Shown: positions 26,562 to 34,869, numbered from the stretch's first letter. The stretch: DNA of 64,000 bases from Niveispirillum irakense DSM 11586 (GCF_000429645.1 NZ_KE386933.1:372001-436000), one strand, 5' to 3'. Program-made: numbers and translations. Notes: a model not told the origin generated them from the sequence alone.

Positions 26562-27224
26562 ATGATCCTGCCCGTCACCGATATTCTGTCGGCCGAACAG
26601 ATTGGTCGCATCACCGCCCGCCTGACGGAAGGACGGATGCAGCATGGCGCCGCAACGGCGGGCTGGCACGCGCGTCTGGTCAAGGATAATGAGCAGTTGC
26701 GCGCGGATGACCCGGCCCATGCCGATCTGCGTGCCATGGTGGAGCAGGTGGTTCGGACCCATCCGCTGGTAGCGATGGCCACACGGCCTTGCCGGTTCGG
26801 TCCCATTCTGTTCAGCCGCTATGGCGGCGGGCAGCATTATGGCAGCCATGTTGACGATGCCATCATGGGCGGGGTCCGTACCGATATCTCCTTCACCCTC
26901 TTCCTGGCTGATCCCGCTGAGTATGATGGGGGGGAACTGGTGATGGAAACGGCGGCGGGCGAGATGGCCTTCAAGCTGCCGGCGGGTTCCGGCCTGTTCT
27001 ATCCTTCGACGACCCTGCATCGGGTGGAGCCGGTGACGCGGGGACAGCGTATGGCTGCCGTAGGCTGGATACGGTCATTGATTCGGGATGCCGGGGACCG
27101 GGAGCTTCTGTTCGACCTGGATACGGCCCGCCAGACCCTGTTCCAGCAACAGGGCAAGACGGCTGAATTCGACCTTCTCTCCAAGTGTCTGGCCAACCTG
27201 ATGCGTAAATGGGCGGAGGATTGA
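26562..27224 (+). CDS. PKHD-type Fe(II)/2-oxoglutarate hydroxylase, PiuC/YbiX family
   Basis: A 220-residue dioxygenase. The start MILPVTDILSAEQIGRI, the FSRYGGGQHYGSHVDDAIMG segment with the first His and Asp iron ligands, LADPAEYDGGELVME, and FYPSTTLHRVEPVTRGQRMAAVGWIRSLIRD with the second His and the 2-oxoglutarate-binding Arg, are family signatures. PiuC homologues sit next to TonB-dependent siderophore receptors and are induced by low iron; no receptor is adjacent here. ATG 26562 was chosen over one 13 codons upstream because it gives the standard N terminus. A Fur-like site lies just upstream. Confidence 0.88.
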   Translation: MILPVTDILSAEQIGRITARLTEGRMQHGAATAGWHARLVKDNEQLRADDPAHADLRAMVEQVVRTHPLVAMATRPCRFGPILFSRYGGGQHYGSHVDDAIMGGVRTDISFTLFLADPAEYDGGELVMETAAGEMAFKLPAGSGLFYPSTTLHRVEPVTRGQRMAAVGWIRSLIRDAGDRELLFDLDTARQTLFQQQGKTAEFDLLSKCLANLMRKWAED

Positions 27225-27320
27225 CGGCGGATCGGCGTGGCGGCATTGTCCGCCCTTCACGGGGGGCGTCCTTTTGATCGTTCGGACGCCGGTTGCCGTT
27301 ATTCCTGGAGCGTAAGTGTC

Positions 27321-28070
27321 GTGAAAGCCATCATTCTCAGTGCCGGGCAGGGCAAACGCCTGATGCCGCTGACGGCGGAGCAGCCGAAATGCCTGATCGA
27401 CCTCTCAGGCCGCTCCCTGCTGGAATGGCAATTGCGCGGCTTGGCTGCCGCCGGGGTGGGGGAGGCGGTGATCGTTACCGGTTTCCGTGCCGACCGGGTG
27501 GAGGCGGCGCTGGCGGGTATGGACCTGTCCGGCATCCGCGTCCGCACGCTTTATAATCCGTTCTACGCGCTGGCGGACAATACCGCCTCCTGCTGGGTGG
27601 CCCGGCAGGAGATGGAAGGCGATTTCCTGATCCTGAATGGCGACACCTTGTTCGAGCCGGAGATCGCGCGTCGTCTGCTTGCCCAGGCCACGGCGCCGAT
27701 CACCGTGACGATCGACGCTAAGGATGATTATGACGCCGACGATATGAAGGTGCGGACCGATACGGCCGGGCGGCTGCTGGATATCGGCAAGACCTTGCCG
27801 CTGGATATCGTGAATGGCGAATCTATCGGATTCCTGCGCTTCACAGCGGAAGGCGGAAAGGCCTTCGCGGCGGCGGTGGAACAGACGCTGCGCACCCCGG
27901 AAGGGCTGCGGCGCTGGTATCTCTCTGTGATTGATACGCTGGCCAAGCGCGATGCGTCCGTTGGCACCGTTTCCATCCAGGGGCTGGAATGGGGCGAAAT
28001 GGACTTTCCCGATGATGTGGAACGCAACCGTGCCCTGACATCAGGATGGGACGGGCGTTTTCCGGCGTAA
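27321..28070 (+). CDS. Nucleotidyltransferase, phosphocholine cytidylyltransferase-like
   Basis: A 249-residue sugar-phosphate/choline-phosphate nucleotidyltransferase. KAIILSAGQGKRLMPLTAEQPKCLIDL is the NTP-binding loop, FLILNGDTLFEPEI holds the metal-binding Asp, and the late GLEWGEMDFPDDVERN is typical of the phosphocholine cytidylyltransferase (LicC-like) subgroup. It would activate a small phosphorylated molecule for transfer to an envelope component. The likely start is GTG 27321 (VKAIILS), with TGGAG upstream; the open frame before it has no good start. It stands alone, 96 bases after the PiuC-type gene. Substrate not determinable. Confidence 0.8.
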   Translation: MKAIILSAGQGKRLMPLTAEQPKCLIDLSGRSLLEWQLRGLAAAGVGEAVIVTGFRADRVEAALAGMDLSGIRVRTLYNPFYALADNTASCWVARQEMEGDFLILNGDTLFEPEIARRLLAQATAPITVTIDAKDDYDADDMKVRTDTAGRLLDIGKTLPLDIVNGESIGFLRFTAEGGKAFAAAVEQTLRTPEGLRRWYLSVIDTLAKRDASVGTVSIQGLEWGEMDFPDDVERNRALTSGWDGRFPA

Positions 28071-28197
28071 AGATGCCGGATCGCTCATCGGGCGGATCAT
28101 TGTTTACCTCAACTTTTATTGATCCGTGTCAATGTCGGTTACGGACAAGTGCGGCAGGGTGGGGGCACTGAACTTCCCCCCTCGTCGGAGCCTTGTC

Positions 28198-28713
28198 ATG
28201 CCACACACCCCTTTCCGCTTCCGGCCCGAAGACGCGATCTCGCTCTGTCTGCTGGATCTGGCCAATGCCCTGTCGCACCAGAGCGAAGTGGTGCTGGCAG
28301 AAGCCGGCCTGACGGCGCCGCAATGGACTGTCCTGATGAATGTCGCTGGCGACATCAACTTCCAGGATGGTCGCGCCGTTGGTGACGGTGTCTTCTCGTC
28401 CGAGATCGCAACCGCCCGCGGCCTGTCCCGTCCCCACATCAGCGCCACCGTCACCGAACTGATCCGGAAAGGCCTGATCAGCCAGCAGGATGATCCGCAG
28501 GATCGCCGTCGCAAGCTGCTGCGCGTCACGGCTGCTGGCTTGGAAATCCTGTATCGGCTTCAGCCCCGCCGCCAGAGCATCAATGACCGCATGATGCGGG
28601 ATCTGAATGGTGAGCAGCGTCAGCGTCTGCTTGATCTTTTGCTCGCTGTGCGCCGCCGTGTGCGGGAAAGCACCTGCGACGCGGAGGGCGAGGGATTGCG
28701 GATCGCGGGGTGA
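28198..28713 (+). CDS. MarR family transcriptional regulator
   Basis: A 171-residue winged-helix regulator. LTAPQWTVLMNVAG forms the start of the DNA-binding domain, SSEIATARGLSRPHISATVTELIRKGLISQQDDPQDRRRKLLRVT holds the recognition helix and the wing (quoted in outline), and helices at both ends form the dimer interface. About 13 extra residues (INFQDGRAVGDGV) sit between the first two DNA-binding helices. The ATG at 28198 was chosen for its position; the frame is open upstream. No obvious operon partner; a GC-rich hairpin follows at 28751. Confidence 0.85.
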   Translation: MPHTPFRFRPEDAISLCLLDLANALSHQSEVVLAEAGLTAPQWTVLMNVAGDINFQDGRAVGDGVFSSEIATARGLSRPHISATVTELIRKGLISQQDDPQDRRRKLLRVTAAGLEILYRLQPRRQSINDRMMRDLNGEQRQRLLDLLLAVRRRVRESTCDAEGEGLRIAG

Positions 28714-28750
28714 TGGTGGCGGAAGTGCGGCATGACTAGGGTTCAATAAT

Positions 28751-28777
28751 GGCCCCGCCTGCCGTTTCGGCGGGGCC
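28751..28777 (+). terminator. Hairpin after the MarR-type gene
   Basis: A perfect 9-bp GC stem GGCCCCGCC/GGCGGGGCC with a 9-nt loop lies 37 bases after the stop codon. There is no T run, so termination would be weak or the hairpin may protect the mRNA end. Confidence 0.5.
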
Positions 28778-28822
28778 AGGGTTGCAGAAGGGCATGTTGC
28801 GTCGCAGCAAAGTTAACGTATG

Positions 28823-28846
28823 TTAACCAATATGCCGTATGGTTAA
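28823..28846. promoter_or_regulatory. Palindromic operator candidate upstream of the BLH-type phosphatase
   Basis: TTAACCA-N10-TGGTTAA is a perfect 7-bp inverted repeat in a locally AT-rich stretch, about 110 bases before the next gene; a further GTTAAC lies just upstream. The spacing of about 17 bp centre to centre fits a dimeric regulator. Confidence 0.35.
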
Positions 28847-28957
28847 GTTTCCCGTATCCGCTGGGTGTGGGGCTTGCGCACTGGTCGATTTATGCCGATA
28901 TGACAGGCATGGTTTGGTGTCCGCCCCACCGCATGCCCAGGAAGAGTGAATTTTATC

Positions 28958-29398
28958 ATGACCTTGGATATCCGCCCGCTTGTTGATGGGATTGCCGTTG
29001 CCCCGCAGATCGATGCGGTCGATCTGCCGGCGATCAAGGCGGCCGGGTACAAGACAATTATTAATAACCGTCCGGATGGTGAAGAGCCCGGCCAGCTTTC
29101 TGCGGCTGAAGCGGCGTCACTCGCGTCTGATCTGGGTTTGACCTATATATATCTGCCCGTCACATCCCCGACCTTAGGGCAGAAGGTGGGCGATTTTGCC
29201 GCAGCTCTCGCGGCATCTCCGGGCCCTGTATTGGCCCATTGCCGCAGCGGCACACGCTCGACGATTCTTTGGGCGCTCGCTGAAGCGAAAGCCGGAAGCA
29301 CATCGGAAGAAGCAATATTACGCACAGCGGCGCAGGCGGGTTACGATCTTTCAACCCATGCGCAAATGATCAGGCAATATCGGCAGGCTGGCCGATAA
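28958..29398 (+). CDS. BLH-type phosphatase / DUF442 sulfur-transferase-like protein
   Basis: A 146-residue protein of the TIGR01244/DUF442 family, a dual-specificity-phosphatase-like fold found alone or fused to Blh persulfide dioxygenases. It has YKTIINNRPDGEEPGQ near residue 30 and the P loop LAHCRSGTRSTILWAL with the catalytic Cys and Arg (CX5R), about residues 92-103. ATG 28958 was preferred to GTG 28946 because its spacing from AGGA is better. It stands alone. Substrate unknown; in related systems these proteins work with sulfide oxidation, but no such partner is adjacent. Confidence 0.8.
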   Translation: MTLDIRPLVDGIAVAPQIDAVDLPAIKAAGYKTIINNRPDGEEPGQLSAAEAASLASDLGLTYIYLPVTSPTLGQKVGDFAAALAASPGPVLAHCRSGTRSTILWALAEAKAGSTSEEAILRTAAQAGYDLSTHAQMIRQYRQAGR

Positions 29399-29501
29399 TC
29401 GTATGCCTGGGATGCTTAAGGGCATTGTGTTGGCGCCAGCGCTGTGACAGTGTCGCTCCCGATCCGGTCAGGGTACCGGTTGGCGGGAGGCAGCACTCGA
29501 C

Positions 29502-29909
29502 ATGACGCGTAGCTGGGCCCATGGGCTCCTCGCAGTTTTGTTTACAGTGACGTTGATCCAGGGGAACCTGCTCCCCCGGGCGACGACCTTGCCGTTCGCC
29601 GCCGCTCTGCTTGCCGGTCCGCTGTCTTTCGTTCATCCGGACGGAACGCAGCCTGCCGCGCGGTTCTCTGAAAAGGGGATCGAGCCGGCAACTTCCCGGC
29701 CCTCGGGCCAAACCAAGCGAGACCGGGAAGGGGGTGGCGATGAGCCGACGCTGCTTCCCTCATTGCTTGTCGTCGCTATCGCTCTGTTCTACGCATTGCC
29801 CCTGCGTGGCAGTGATGTGGTTCGCACCCTTCGTATCGGGTTAACCCCGGAAGGGCGCCATCGGGAAGCCGGCCGCTGTCCAACCGGGCCGCCGGTCGTT
29901 TCTTGTTGA
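29502..29909 (+). CDS. Hypothetical membrane protein
   Basis: A 135-residue frame with GGGAGG upstream of its ATG. It has an N-terminal hydrophobic segment (GLLAVLFTVTLIQGNLL region), a second one near residue 30-45 and a third near 87-100 (LPSLLVVAIALFYALPL). The middle and the end are polar and basic with low structure. No family was recognised. Third codon positions are only moderately GC-rich, so coding is plausible but unproven. It fills part of an 816-base gap between the phosphatase and tonB; the remainder (29910-30214) shows no gene. Confidence 0.4.
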   Translation: MTRSWAHGLLAVLFTVTLIQGNLLPRATTLPFAAALLAGPLSFVHPDGTQPAARFSEKGIEPATSRPSGQTKRDREGGGDEPTLLPSLLVVAIALFYALPLRGSDVVRTLRIGLTPEGRHREAGRCPTGPPVVSC

Positions 29910-30214
29910 GAGTGTTGCGGAGTCGCACGGCTTTGAGCCTGCCACCTTCCGCCTTGGATTGTCCCCCGTAACTGGTCCTGGCTTCATGTCCCTGCTTGTC
30001 AGGGTTGTCAGGCCGCTGCATCTGGTACCGCTGACATTCAACCTATCTTTCCGTCCCCTGCGGGCGGGGGAAAGATTGAGTGTTGCGGAAACTAGCGCGG
30101 ATCGGTGCAGGAAGTTGCCCAGTAGCCGGCAAATTTTAAGACCGGCGGGTATCGCATCCCACCTATGTGTGCTATTCCGGGTGCCCCATCCCCCGTGGAT
30201 CGAGTGACCGACCG

Positions 30215-30907
30215 ATGTCCTACCTGTCGCAAACGCCCTATCGGCGGCCCCAGCAGCCGCAAAAGTCCGGGCGGATGGTTGGCATTGTGGTGGTTGTTCT
30301 TCTGCACGTCGGGTTGATCTACGCCCTCGCTTCTGGTCTTGCGCGTGAGGCGGTTCAGATCGTGACTGAGCCGCTTGAAACCAAGATCATCGAGGAAGTG
30401 GCTCCACCGCCGCCGGAAGAACCGCCGCCGCCGCCGCCGCCGCAATTCGATACGCCGCCGCCGCCCTTTATTCCGCCGCCTGAGATTCAGATCACGCAGC
30501 CGCCGCCGCCCAATCCGCCGGTGACGGTGGCGACGACGACGCGGCCGCCGGATGTTCAGCGGCCGACGCCCAACCCCACGAAGGTCGAGGCGCCGCCGGC
30601 CCCCCCGACGGGTGGTAAGCTGAACGTCAAGAGCATCCAGAATGCCCGCGCCACCTATCCGTCCCAGTCAATCCGGCTGGAGGAAGAGGGGACGACCGTT
30701 ATGCGCCTGTTCTGTAATGCAGAGGGACGCATCTCGGAGGGCACCGTTGTCAAGTCGAGCGGTTATGAGCGCCTTGACAATGCTTGGCTGAAGCAGGCTG
30801 CCAGCGGCCGCTGGCGCTGTGAGCCTCTGGAAGTCAACGGACAGCCCCAGGGAGCTTGGCTTGCTGCCCAGGTTCCGTTGGTCTTCCGTCTTGAAGATGC
30901 GCGCTAA
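30215..30907 (+). CDS. tonB: Energy transducer TonB
   Basis: A 230-residue TonB protein: short cytoplasmic N terminus, one membrane anchor (MVGIVVVVLLHVGLIYALAS, about 21-40, with the conserved His), a Pro-rich periplasmic spacer (about 60-130) and a C-terminal TonB box-binding domain (about 150-230, RATYPSQSIRLEEEGTTVMRL in pieces). It links the proton motive force, through ExbB/ExbD, to outer-membrane TonB-dependent receptors. ATG 30215 is preferred to an in-frame start 16 codons upstream. exbB starts 62 bases downstream. No receptor gene is in this cluster. Confidence 0.92.
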   Translation: MSYLSQTPYRRPQQPQKSGRMVGIVVVVLLHVGLIYALASGLAREAVQIVTEPLETKIIEEVAPPPPEEPPPPPPPQFDTPPPPFIPPPEIQITQPPPPNPPVTVATTTRPPDVQRPTPNPTKVEAPPAPPTGGKLNVKSIQNARATYPSQSIRLEEEGTTVMRLFCNAEGRISEGTVVKSSGYERLDNAWLKQAASGRWRCEPLEVNGQPQGAWLAAQVPLVFRLEDAR

Positions 30908-30969
30908 GCGTCAGTCGTTAAGACCGATCGCTCCCAATCGAAACACGTGAGTCTGAAAGCAGAGCTACG

Positions 30970-31911
30970 ATGAACAAGATGTTCACCCTGGCGGGTGTGA
31001 GCCGCCTCGCTGCCACCGCCGCCCTGGTTGCCACCCTGTCGGCGCCGGTTTTCGCCCAGTCCACCACCCCGACGGACACCACTGCTCCGGCCACGACCGC
31101 TCCGGCTGACCCGGCTGCTGTTCCGGCCGATCCGGCTGCTGTCCCGGCTGATCCGGCCGCTGTTCCGGCCGAGCCCGCCGCCGCTCCGACCGAAGCCGCT
31201 GCTCCGGCCGCGACCGAGGAAGCCGCTGCTCCGGACGTGAACCCCTACGGCCTGAGCGCCATCATCGAGCACGGCGACGTTGTCGCTAAGAGCACGCTCG
31301 TTCTGATGCTGATCATGTCCGCCGGCACCTGGTACATCCTGGTCACCAAGCTGTTCGAACAGTCCCGTCTGAACAGCCAGGCCAATGCCGCTGAAAAGGA
31401 ATTCTGGACCGCCGGTTCGGTTGCTGAAGGCGCCGCCCGTCTGAACGAAAATTCGGCTTTCCGTGGCATTGTCGAAGACGGCATGCGCGCCACCGAGCAT
31501 CATGATGGTGCCCTGACCGACCATATCGACCTGCACACCTGGGTGACCATGTCCCTGCAGCGCTCGGTCGACACCGTCAATGGTCGTCTGCAGGGTGGCC
31601 TGGCCTTCCTGGCTTCCGTGGGCTCCACCGCTCCGTTTATCGGTCTGTTCGGTACGGTGTGGGGTATTCTGAACGCTCTGGTGGCCATCGGTCTGTCCGG
31701 TCAGGCTTCCATCGACAAGGTTGCTGGCCCCGTCGGTGAAGCACTGATCATGACCGCTATCGGTCTGGCCGTGGCTGTTCCGGCCGTGTTGGCCTACAAC
31801 TGGCTGACCCGTCGTAACAAGGTCGTCATGGATCGTCTGCGTAACTTCACGTCCGATCTGCACGCTCTCCTGATCGCTGGCCAGGGCTCCAAGTCCGCCC
31901 GGAGCGCCTAA
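30970..31911 (+). CDS. exbB: ExbB/TolQ proton channel subunit
   Basis: A 313-residue MotA/TolQ/ExbB family protein. A cleavable-looking signal (ending about residue 30, PVFAQ) is followed by an Ala/Pro-rich linker of about 55 residues containing tandem ADPAAVP units, then three membrane helices (about 100-120, 218-245, 255-280) and the family core SVGSTAPFIGLFGTVWGILNA. The protein is longer than E. coli ExbB (244) because of the periplasmic extension, as in other alphaproteobacteria. It forms the proton channel with ExbD. Two bases separate it from the first exbD. Confidence 0.92.
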   Translation: MNKMFTLAGVSRLAATAALVATLSAPVFAQSTTPTDTTAPATTAPADPAAVPADPAAVPADPAAVPAEPAAAPTEAAAPAATEEAAAPDVNPYGLSAIIEHGDVVAKSTLVLMLIMSAGTWYILVTKLFEQSRLNSQANAAEKEFWTAGSVAEGAARLNENSAFRGIVEDGMRATEHHDGALTDHIDLHTWVTMSLQRSVDTVNGRLQGGLAFLASVGSTAPFIGLFGTVWGILNALVAIGLSGQASIDKVAGPVGEALIMTAIGLAVAVPAVLAYNWLTRRNKVVMDRLRNFTSDLHALLIAGQGSKSARSA

Positions 31912-31913
31912 CC

Positions 31914-32357
31914 ATGGGAATGAGCGTCGGGCCCGCCGCTGACGGCGAAGAATCGGTGGTGTCGGAGATTAATACGACGCCGCTCGTGGACGTGATGCTC
32001 GTTCTGCTGATCATTTTCCTTCTGACCATTCCGGTCGCCATCCAGACGATCCCCGTGAAGCTTCCGACGGAAGCCAACGTGCCGACTGTGACCAAGCCGG
32101 AAAACATCACGATCGGTGTCGATGAAGAGGGCAATATCTACTGGAATGCTACCCAGTTGCCCGACTACAGCGCGCTGTTCGAGCGTATGAAGGAAGTCGC
32201 GGTGCTGAACCCCCAGCCCGAGATCCACATCCGTGGTGACCGGGAAGGCCGGTATGAGTTCGTTGGCAAGGTCGTTGTGACCTGCCAGCGGGCCGGCATC
32301 ATGAAGATCGGCTTTATCACCGAGCCCCCCGCTGGTGTGATCTCCGGCAGTCGATGA
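31914..32357 (+). CDS. exbD: ExbD/TolR family protein, first copy
   Basis: A 147-residue ExbD: short cytoplasmic part, INTTPLVDVMLVLLIIFLLTIPVAI as the membrane helix with the conserved Asp of the proton path, then a periplasmic domain. It begins two bases after exbB and 42 bases before a second exbD. Xanthomonas tonB-exbB-exbD1-exbD2 has the same layout, where the second exbD is needed for host-related processes but not for iron uptake. Confidence 0.92.
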   Translation: MGMSVGPAADGEESVVSEINTTPLVDVMLVLLIIFLLTIPVAIQTIPVKLPTEANVPTVTKPENITIGVDEEGNIYWNATQLPDYSALFERMKEVAVLNPQPEIHIRGDREGRYEFVGKVVVTCQRAGIMKIGFITEPPAGVISGSR

Positions 32358-32399
32358 CTGCCGGGGTTCCCCTCCGGGAACAAAGCATAGGAGGCCCCA

Positions 32400-32834
32400 A
32401 TGGGCATGAGTGTGGGTGCCGGCGGCGGTGAAGAGGGTGCTGTTAATCCGGAAATGAACACGACGCCGTTGATCGACGTCATGTTGGTTCTGCTGGTGAT
32501 GCTGATCATCACCATTCCGGTTCAGACCCACGCCGTGAAACTGGACATGCCGGCGGGTGTTCCCCCGCCGCAGGAAAACACTGTCGAGCCGGAAGTGGTG
32601 ACAATCGAAGTTGACTTCGATGGCACCGTGATCTGGAACGGGCAGGCCCTGTCCAGCACTGCCGAACTTGAGCAGCAGATCATGAATGCGGCGGCGAAAA
32701 GCCCGCAGCCGGAAGTGCATCTGTGGGCGAACAAGCTCGTCAAGTACAAGAGTGTGGCAACCGTTCTTGCATCGGCCCAGCGGCTGGGTTTGACCAAGAT
32801 CGGCATGATCGGTGGCGAACAGTTCATGGACTGA
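32400..32834 (+). CDS. exbD: ExbD/TolR family protein, second copy
   Basis: A 144-residue ExbD with the same design as the first copy: NTTPLIDVMLVLLVMLIITIPV contains the membrane helix and proton-path Asp, followed by a periplasmic domain that differs from the first copy (PEVVTIEVDFDGTVIWNG, VHLWANKLVKYKSVATVLASAQ). The two copies are clearly diverged, which argues for different partners or a heteromeric channel rather than a recent duplication. A hairpin terminator/attenuator follows at 32853. Confidence 0.92.
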   Translation: MGMSVGAGGGEEGAVNPEMNTTPLIDVMLVLLVMLIITIPVQTHAVKLDMPAGVPPPQENTVEPEVVTIEVDFDGTVIWNGQALSSTAELEQQIMNAAAKSPQPEVHLWANKLVKYKSVATVLASAQRLGLTKIGMIGGEQFMD

Positions 32835-32852
32835 TGCCGCCGTGAGCGGAAA

Positions 32853-32887
32853 AAGGCAGGGTTTTCTTCGGACAACCCTGCCTTATC
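32853..32887 (+). terminator. Hairpin terminator or attenuator after exbD copy 2
   Basis: An 11-bp perfect stem AAGGCAGGGTT/AACCCTGCCTT with a 10-nt loop, starting 19 bases after the stop codon. The following ATCT tract is short, so partial termination before the TPR gene is likely. Confidence 0.65.
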
Positions 32888-33010
32888 TCTGCCGCCAAGC
32901 GTTGATCTAATCCGTATAGCGGTCGGTTGGCCGGCCGTATGGATCACCCGACCAGTGGGTGAGAGCCCTTATTGTGTGCCTCCTTGCTGGTCAGAATCGA
33001 GATCGAGACA

Positions 33011-34285
33011 ATGACCCGTACCCGTACCTTCACGGCCGCCCTGCTGGGAACGGCTCTCGCCTTTGGCTCCTTCGCCGCTGTGATGGCGCCGGCCGATGCC
33101 TTCGCGCAGAAGGCTAAGGAGGAGAAGGGGAAACCCGCTGGTGACACGGTTCGTCCCGAGGTTGGCAATCCGCTGAACGCCGCCGTGGAATTGATGAAGG
33201 CGAAGAAGTTCAAGGACGCGATCGCCAAGATCCGCGAAGCTGACGCTGTCGCCGATAAAACCCCGTTCGAAGATTATACTGTTGAACAGACTCGCCTTGT
33301 GGCCGCCTATCAGGCTGGCGACACGGCGACGGCCGAAACCGCGCTGGACAAGGTTATTGCATCCGGTCGCATGGATGCAGCACAGCAGCTCCAGTTTGTG
33401 CAGGCCCTGGCACAGCAGCATTATCAGCAGAAGAATTACGGCAAGGCCGTCACCTGGACCCAGCGCTATTTCAGCGCGGGCGGCAAGGATGCGAACATGC
33501 GCACCCTGCTGATCCAGGCTTATTATCTGGGTAAGGACTATCCGAACGCGATCAAGGAAGTCAGTGCCAAGATCGCCGCCGTCGAGAAGTCCGGCCAGAA
33601 GCCGGATGAGAAGGATCTTCAGCTTCTCGCTGCCGCCAATAACGACATGAAGAATGAAGCCGGCTATGTCGGCGCGCTGGAGAAGCTGGTTCAGTATTAT
33701 CCGAACAAGAACTATTGGACGGATCTGGCCCTGCGCACGCAGCGCAAGCCCGGCTTTGCCAGTGACCGTCTGGCCTTGGACAGCTATCGGCTGATGAATC
33801 ATCTTGGCCTGCTGGACACGACCAACGACATCATGGAAATGGCTCAGCTTTCGATCCAGGCCGGTAATCCGGGCGAAGCGATGACCATGATCGACAAGGG
33901 CTATGCCACGGGCCTGCTGGGCCAGGGCAAGGAAGCCGAGCGTCATAAGCGCCTGAAGGACATGGCCGCCCGCGCGGTTGCCGAGGACAAGAAGGTGCTG
34001 GGCCAGACCGAGAAGGAAGCCATTGCCAGCGGCAATCCCGGTCCGGTTCTGCGCGTGGCTGAAGCCTATGCCGGTTATGGCCAGTACGATAAGGCAATCA
34101 GCCTGACGGAGCAGGCCCTGGCCAAGCCGACCGGCTTGAAGAACCCGGATGATGCCCGTCTGCGCTTGGTGACCTACTATCTGAGCAGCGGTCAGAAGGC
34201 GAAAGCCCAGGCCACGGCCAAGACCATCACGGCCAAGGATGGCCCCGCCGATCTGGCCCGTCTGTATCTGCTGGCGGCAAAGTAA
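33011..34285 (+). CDS. Periplasmic tetratricopeptide-repeat protein
   Basis: A 424-residue protein with a Sec signal (TRTFTAALLGTALAFGSFAAV, cleavage near the AFAQ at about 34) and a solenoid of TPR-like helices: AAVELMKAKKFKDAIAKIREAD, QQHYQQKNYGKAVTWTQRYF, AYAGYGQYDKAISLTEQALA are typical units. ATG 33011 gives the signal peptide. It is downstream of tonB-exbB-exbD-exbD and upstream of a TonB C-domain protein, so it may be part of this energised transport system; TPR proteins follow TonB systems in several alphaproteobacteria. A good terminator follows at 34293. Confidence 0.85.
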   Translation: MTRTRTFTAALLGTALAFGSFAAVMAPADAFAQKAKEEKGKPAGDTVRPEVGNPLNAAVELMKAKKFKDAIAKIREADAVADKTPFEDYTVEQTRLVAAYQAGDTATAETALDKVIASGRMDAAQQLQFVQALAQQHYQQKNYGKAVTWTQRYFSAGGKDANMRTLLIQAYYLGKDYPNAIKEVSAKIAAVEKSGQKPDEKDLQLLAAANNDMKNEAGYVGALEKLVQYYPNKNYWTDLALRTQRKPGFASDRLALDSYRLMNHLGLLDTTNDIMEMAQLSIQAGNPGEAMTMIDKGYATGLLGQGKEAERHKRLKDMAARAVAEDKKVLGQTEKEAIASGNPGPVLRVAEAYAGYGQYDKAISLTEQALAKPTGLKNPDDARLRLVTYYLSSGQKAKAQATAKTITAKDGPADLARLYLLAAK

Positions 34286-34292
34286 AGTGAAT

Positions 34293-34324
34293 AGGGCGGG
34301 TGGCAATGTCACCCGCCCTTCTCT
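34293..34324 (+). terminator. Rho-independent terminator after the TPR gene
   Basis: A 10-bp stem AGGGCGGGTG/CACCCGCCCT with a 7-nt loop and following TCTCTT. It ends the tonB-exbB-exbD-exbD-TPR unit. Confidence 0.8.
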
Positions 34325-34413
34325 TGACGGACCGCTGCCAACGCGAGCCTTGCGGGCTCCGCGATCCTTTTCATTCGGCTTGAATTCAGGCCGCCGATAA
34401 GGTCGGAACGCCG

Positions 34414-34704
34414 ATGTCGGACCTGGAACCTCTTTTCCGTCCCCGTCTGCATTATCCCGAGCGGGCGCTGCGATTGCGGCGTGAGGGGCAGGTGGTGGTG
34501 GAGTTTCTGATCGGGCGCGATGGATCTCCACAGGATGTCCGGGTTGTAGAGGCCGTTCCTCCGGGATTGTTCGAACAATCTGCCCTGCGATATGCCGCCG
34601 GTCTGCGCTATTCTCCGGATGATATGCGGTTGGAGGAGCGTTTTCCCCGCCCTATCAACCGGCAACGGCTGGTGGTTCGTTTCGAGATGCGCGGGCAGGC
34701 ATAG
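34414..34704 (+). CDS. Stand-alone TonB C-terminal-domain-like protein
   Basis: A 96-residue protein that looks like the C-terminal domain of TonB without anchor or proline spacer: FRPRLHYPERALRLRREGQVVVEFLIGRDGSPQDVRVVEAVPPGLFEQSALRYAAGLRYSPD in outline, the beta-strand and helix order of TonB_C. There is no signal peptide, so it would be cytoplasmic as annotated, which does not fit TonB function unless it is a broken remnant or has another role. It follows the TPR gene after its terminator and precedes tatA by 165 bases. Confidence 0.65.
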   Translation: MSDLEPLFRPRLHYPERALRLRREGQVVVEFLIGRDGSPQDVRVVEAVPPGLFEQSALRYAAGLRYSPDDMRLEERFPRPINRQRLVVRFEMRGQA

Positions 34705-34817
34705 CGACGCCAAATCAGCGATCGAAACCGGCGCCTGCTGTGCGCGTTCCCAAAGGGAGCGCGTGACAAAATCACCTTTCCAGTCTTTATCTGACGGAAC
34801 GGTCTTCCCAGGGGGGC

Positions 34818-34846
34818 TTCGACCCCTTATCTGTACCCCATATAAA
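34818..34846 (+). promoter_or_regulatory. Probable promoter of tatA
   Basis: TTCGAC, a 17-bp spacer and TATAAA, with the -10 box 23 bases before ATG 34870. The -35 box is weak. Confidence 0.45.
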
Positions 34847-34869
34847 CAGTTCAAAGCGGGAGAGTTCCC

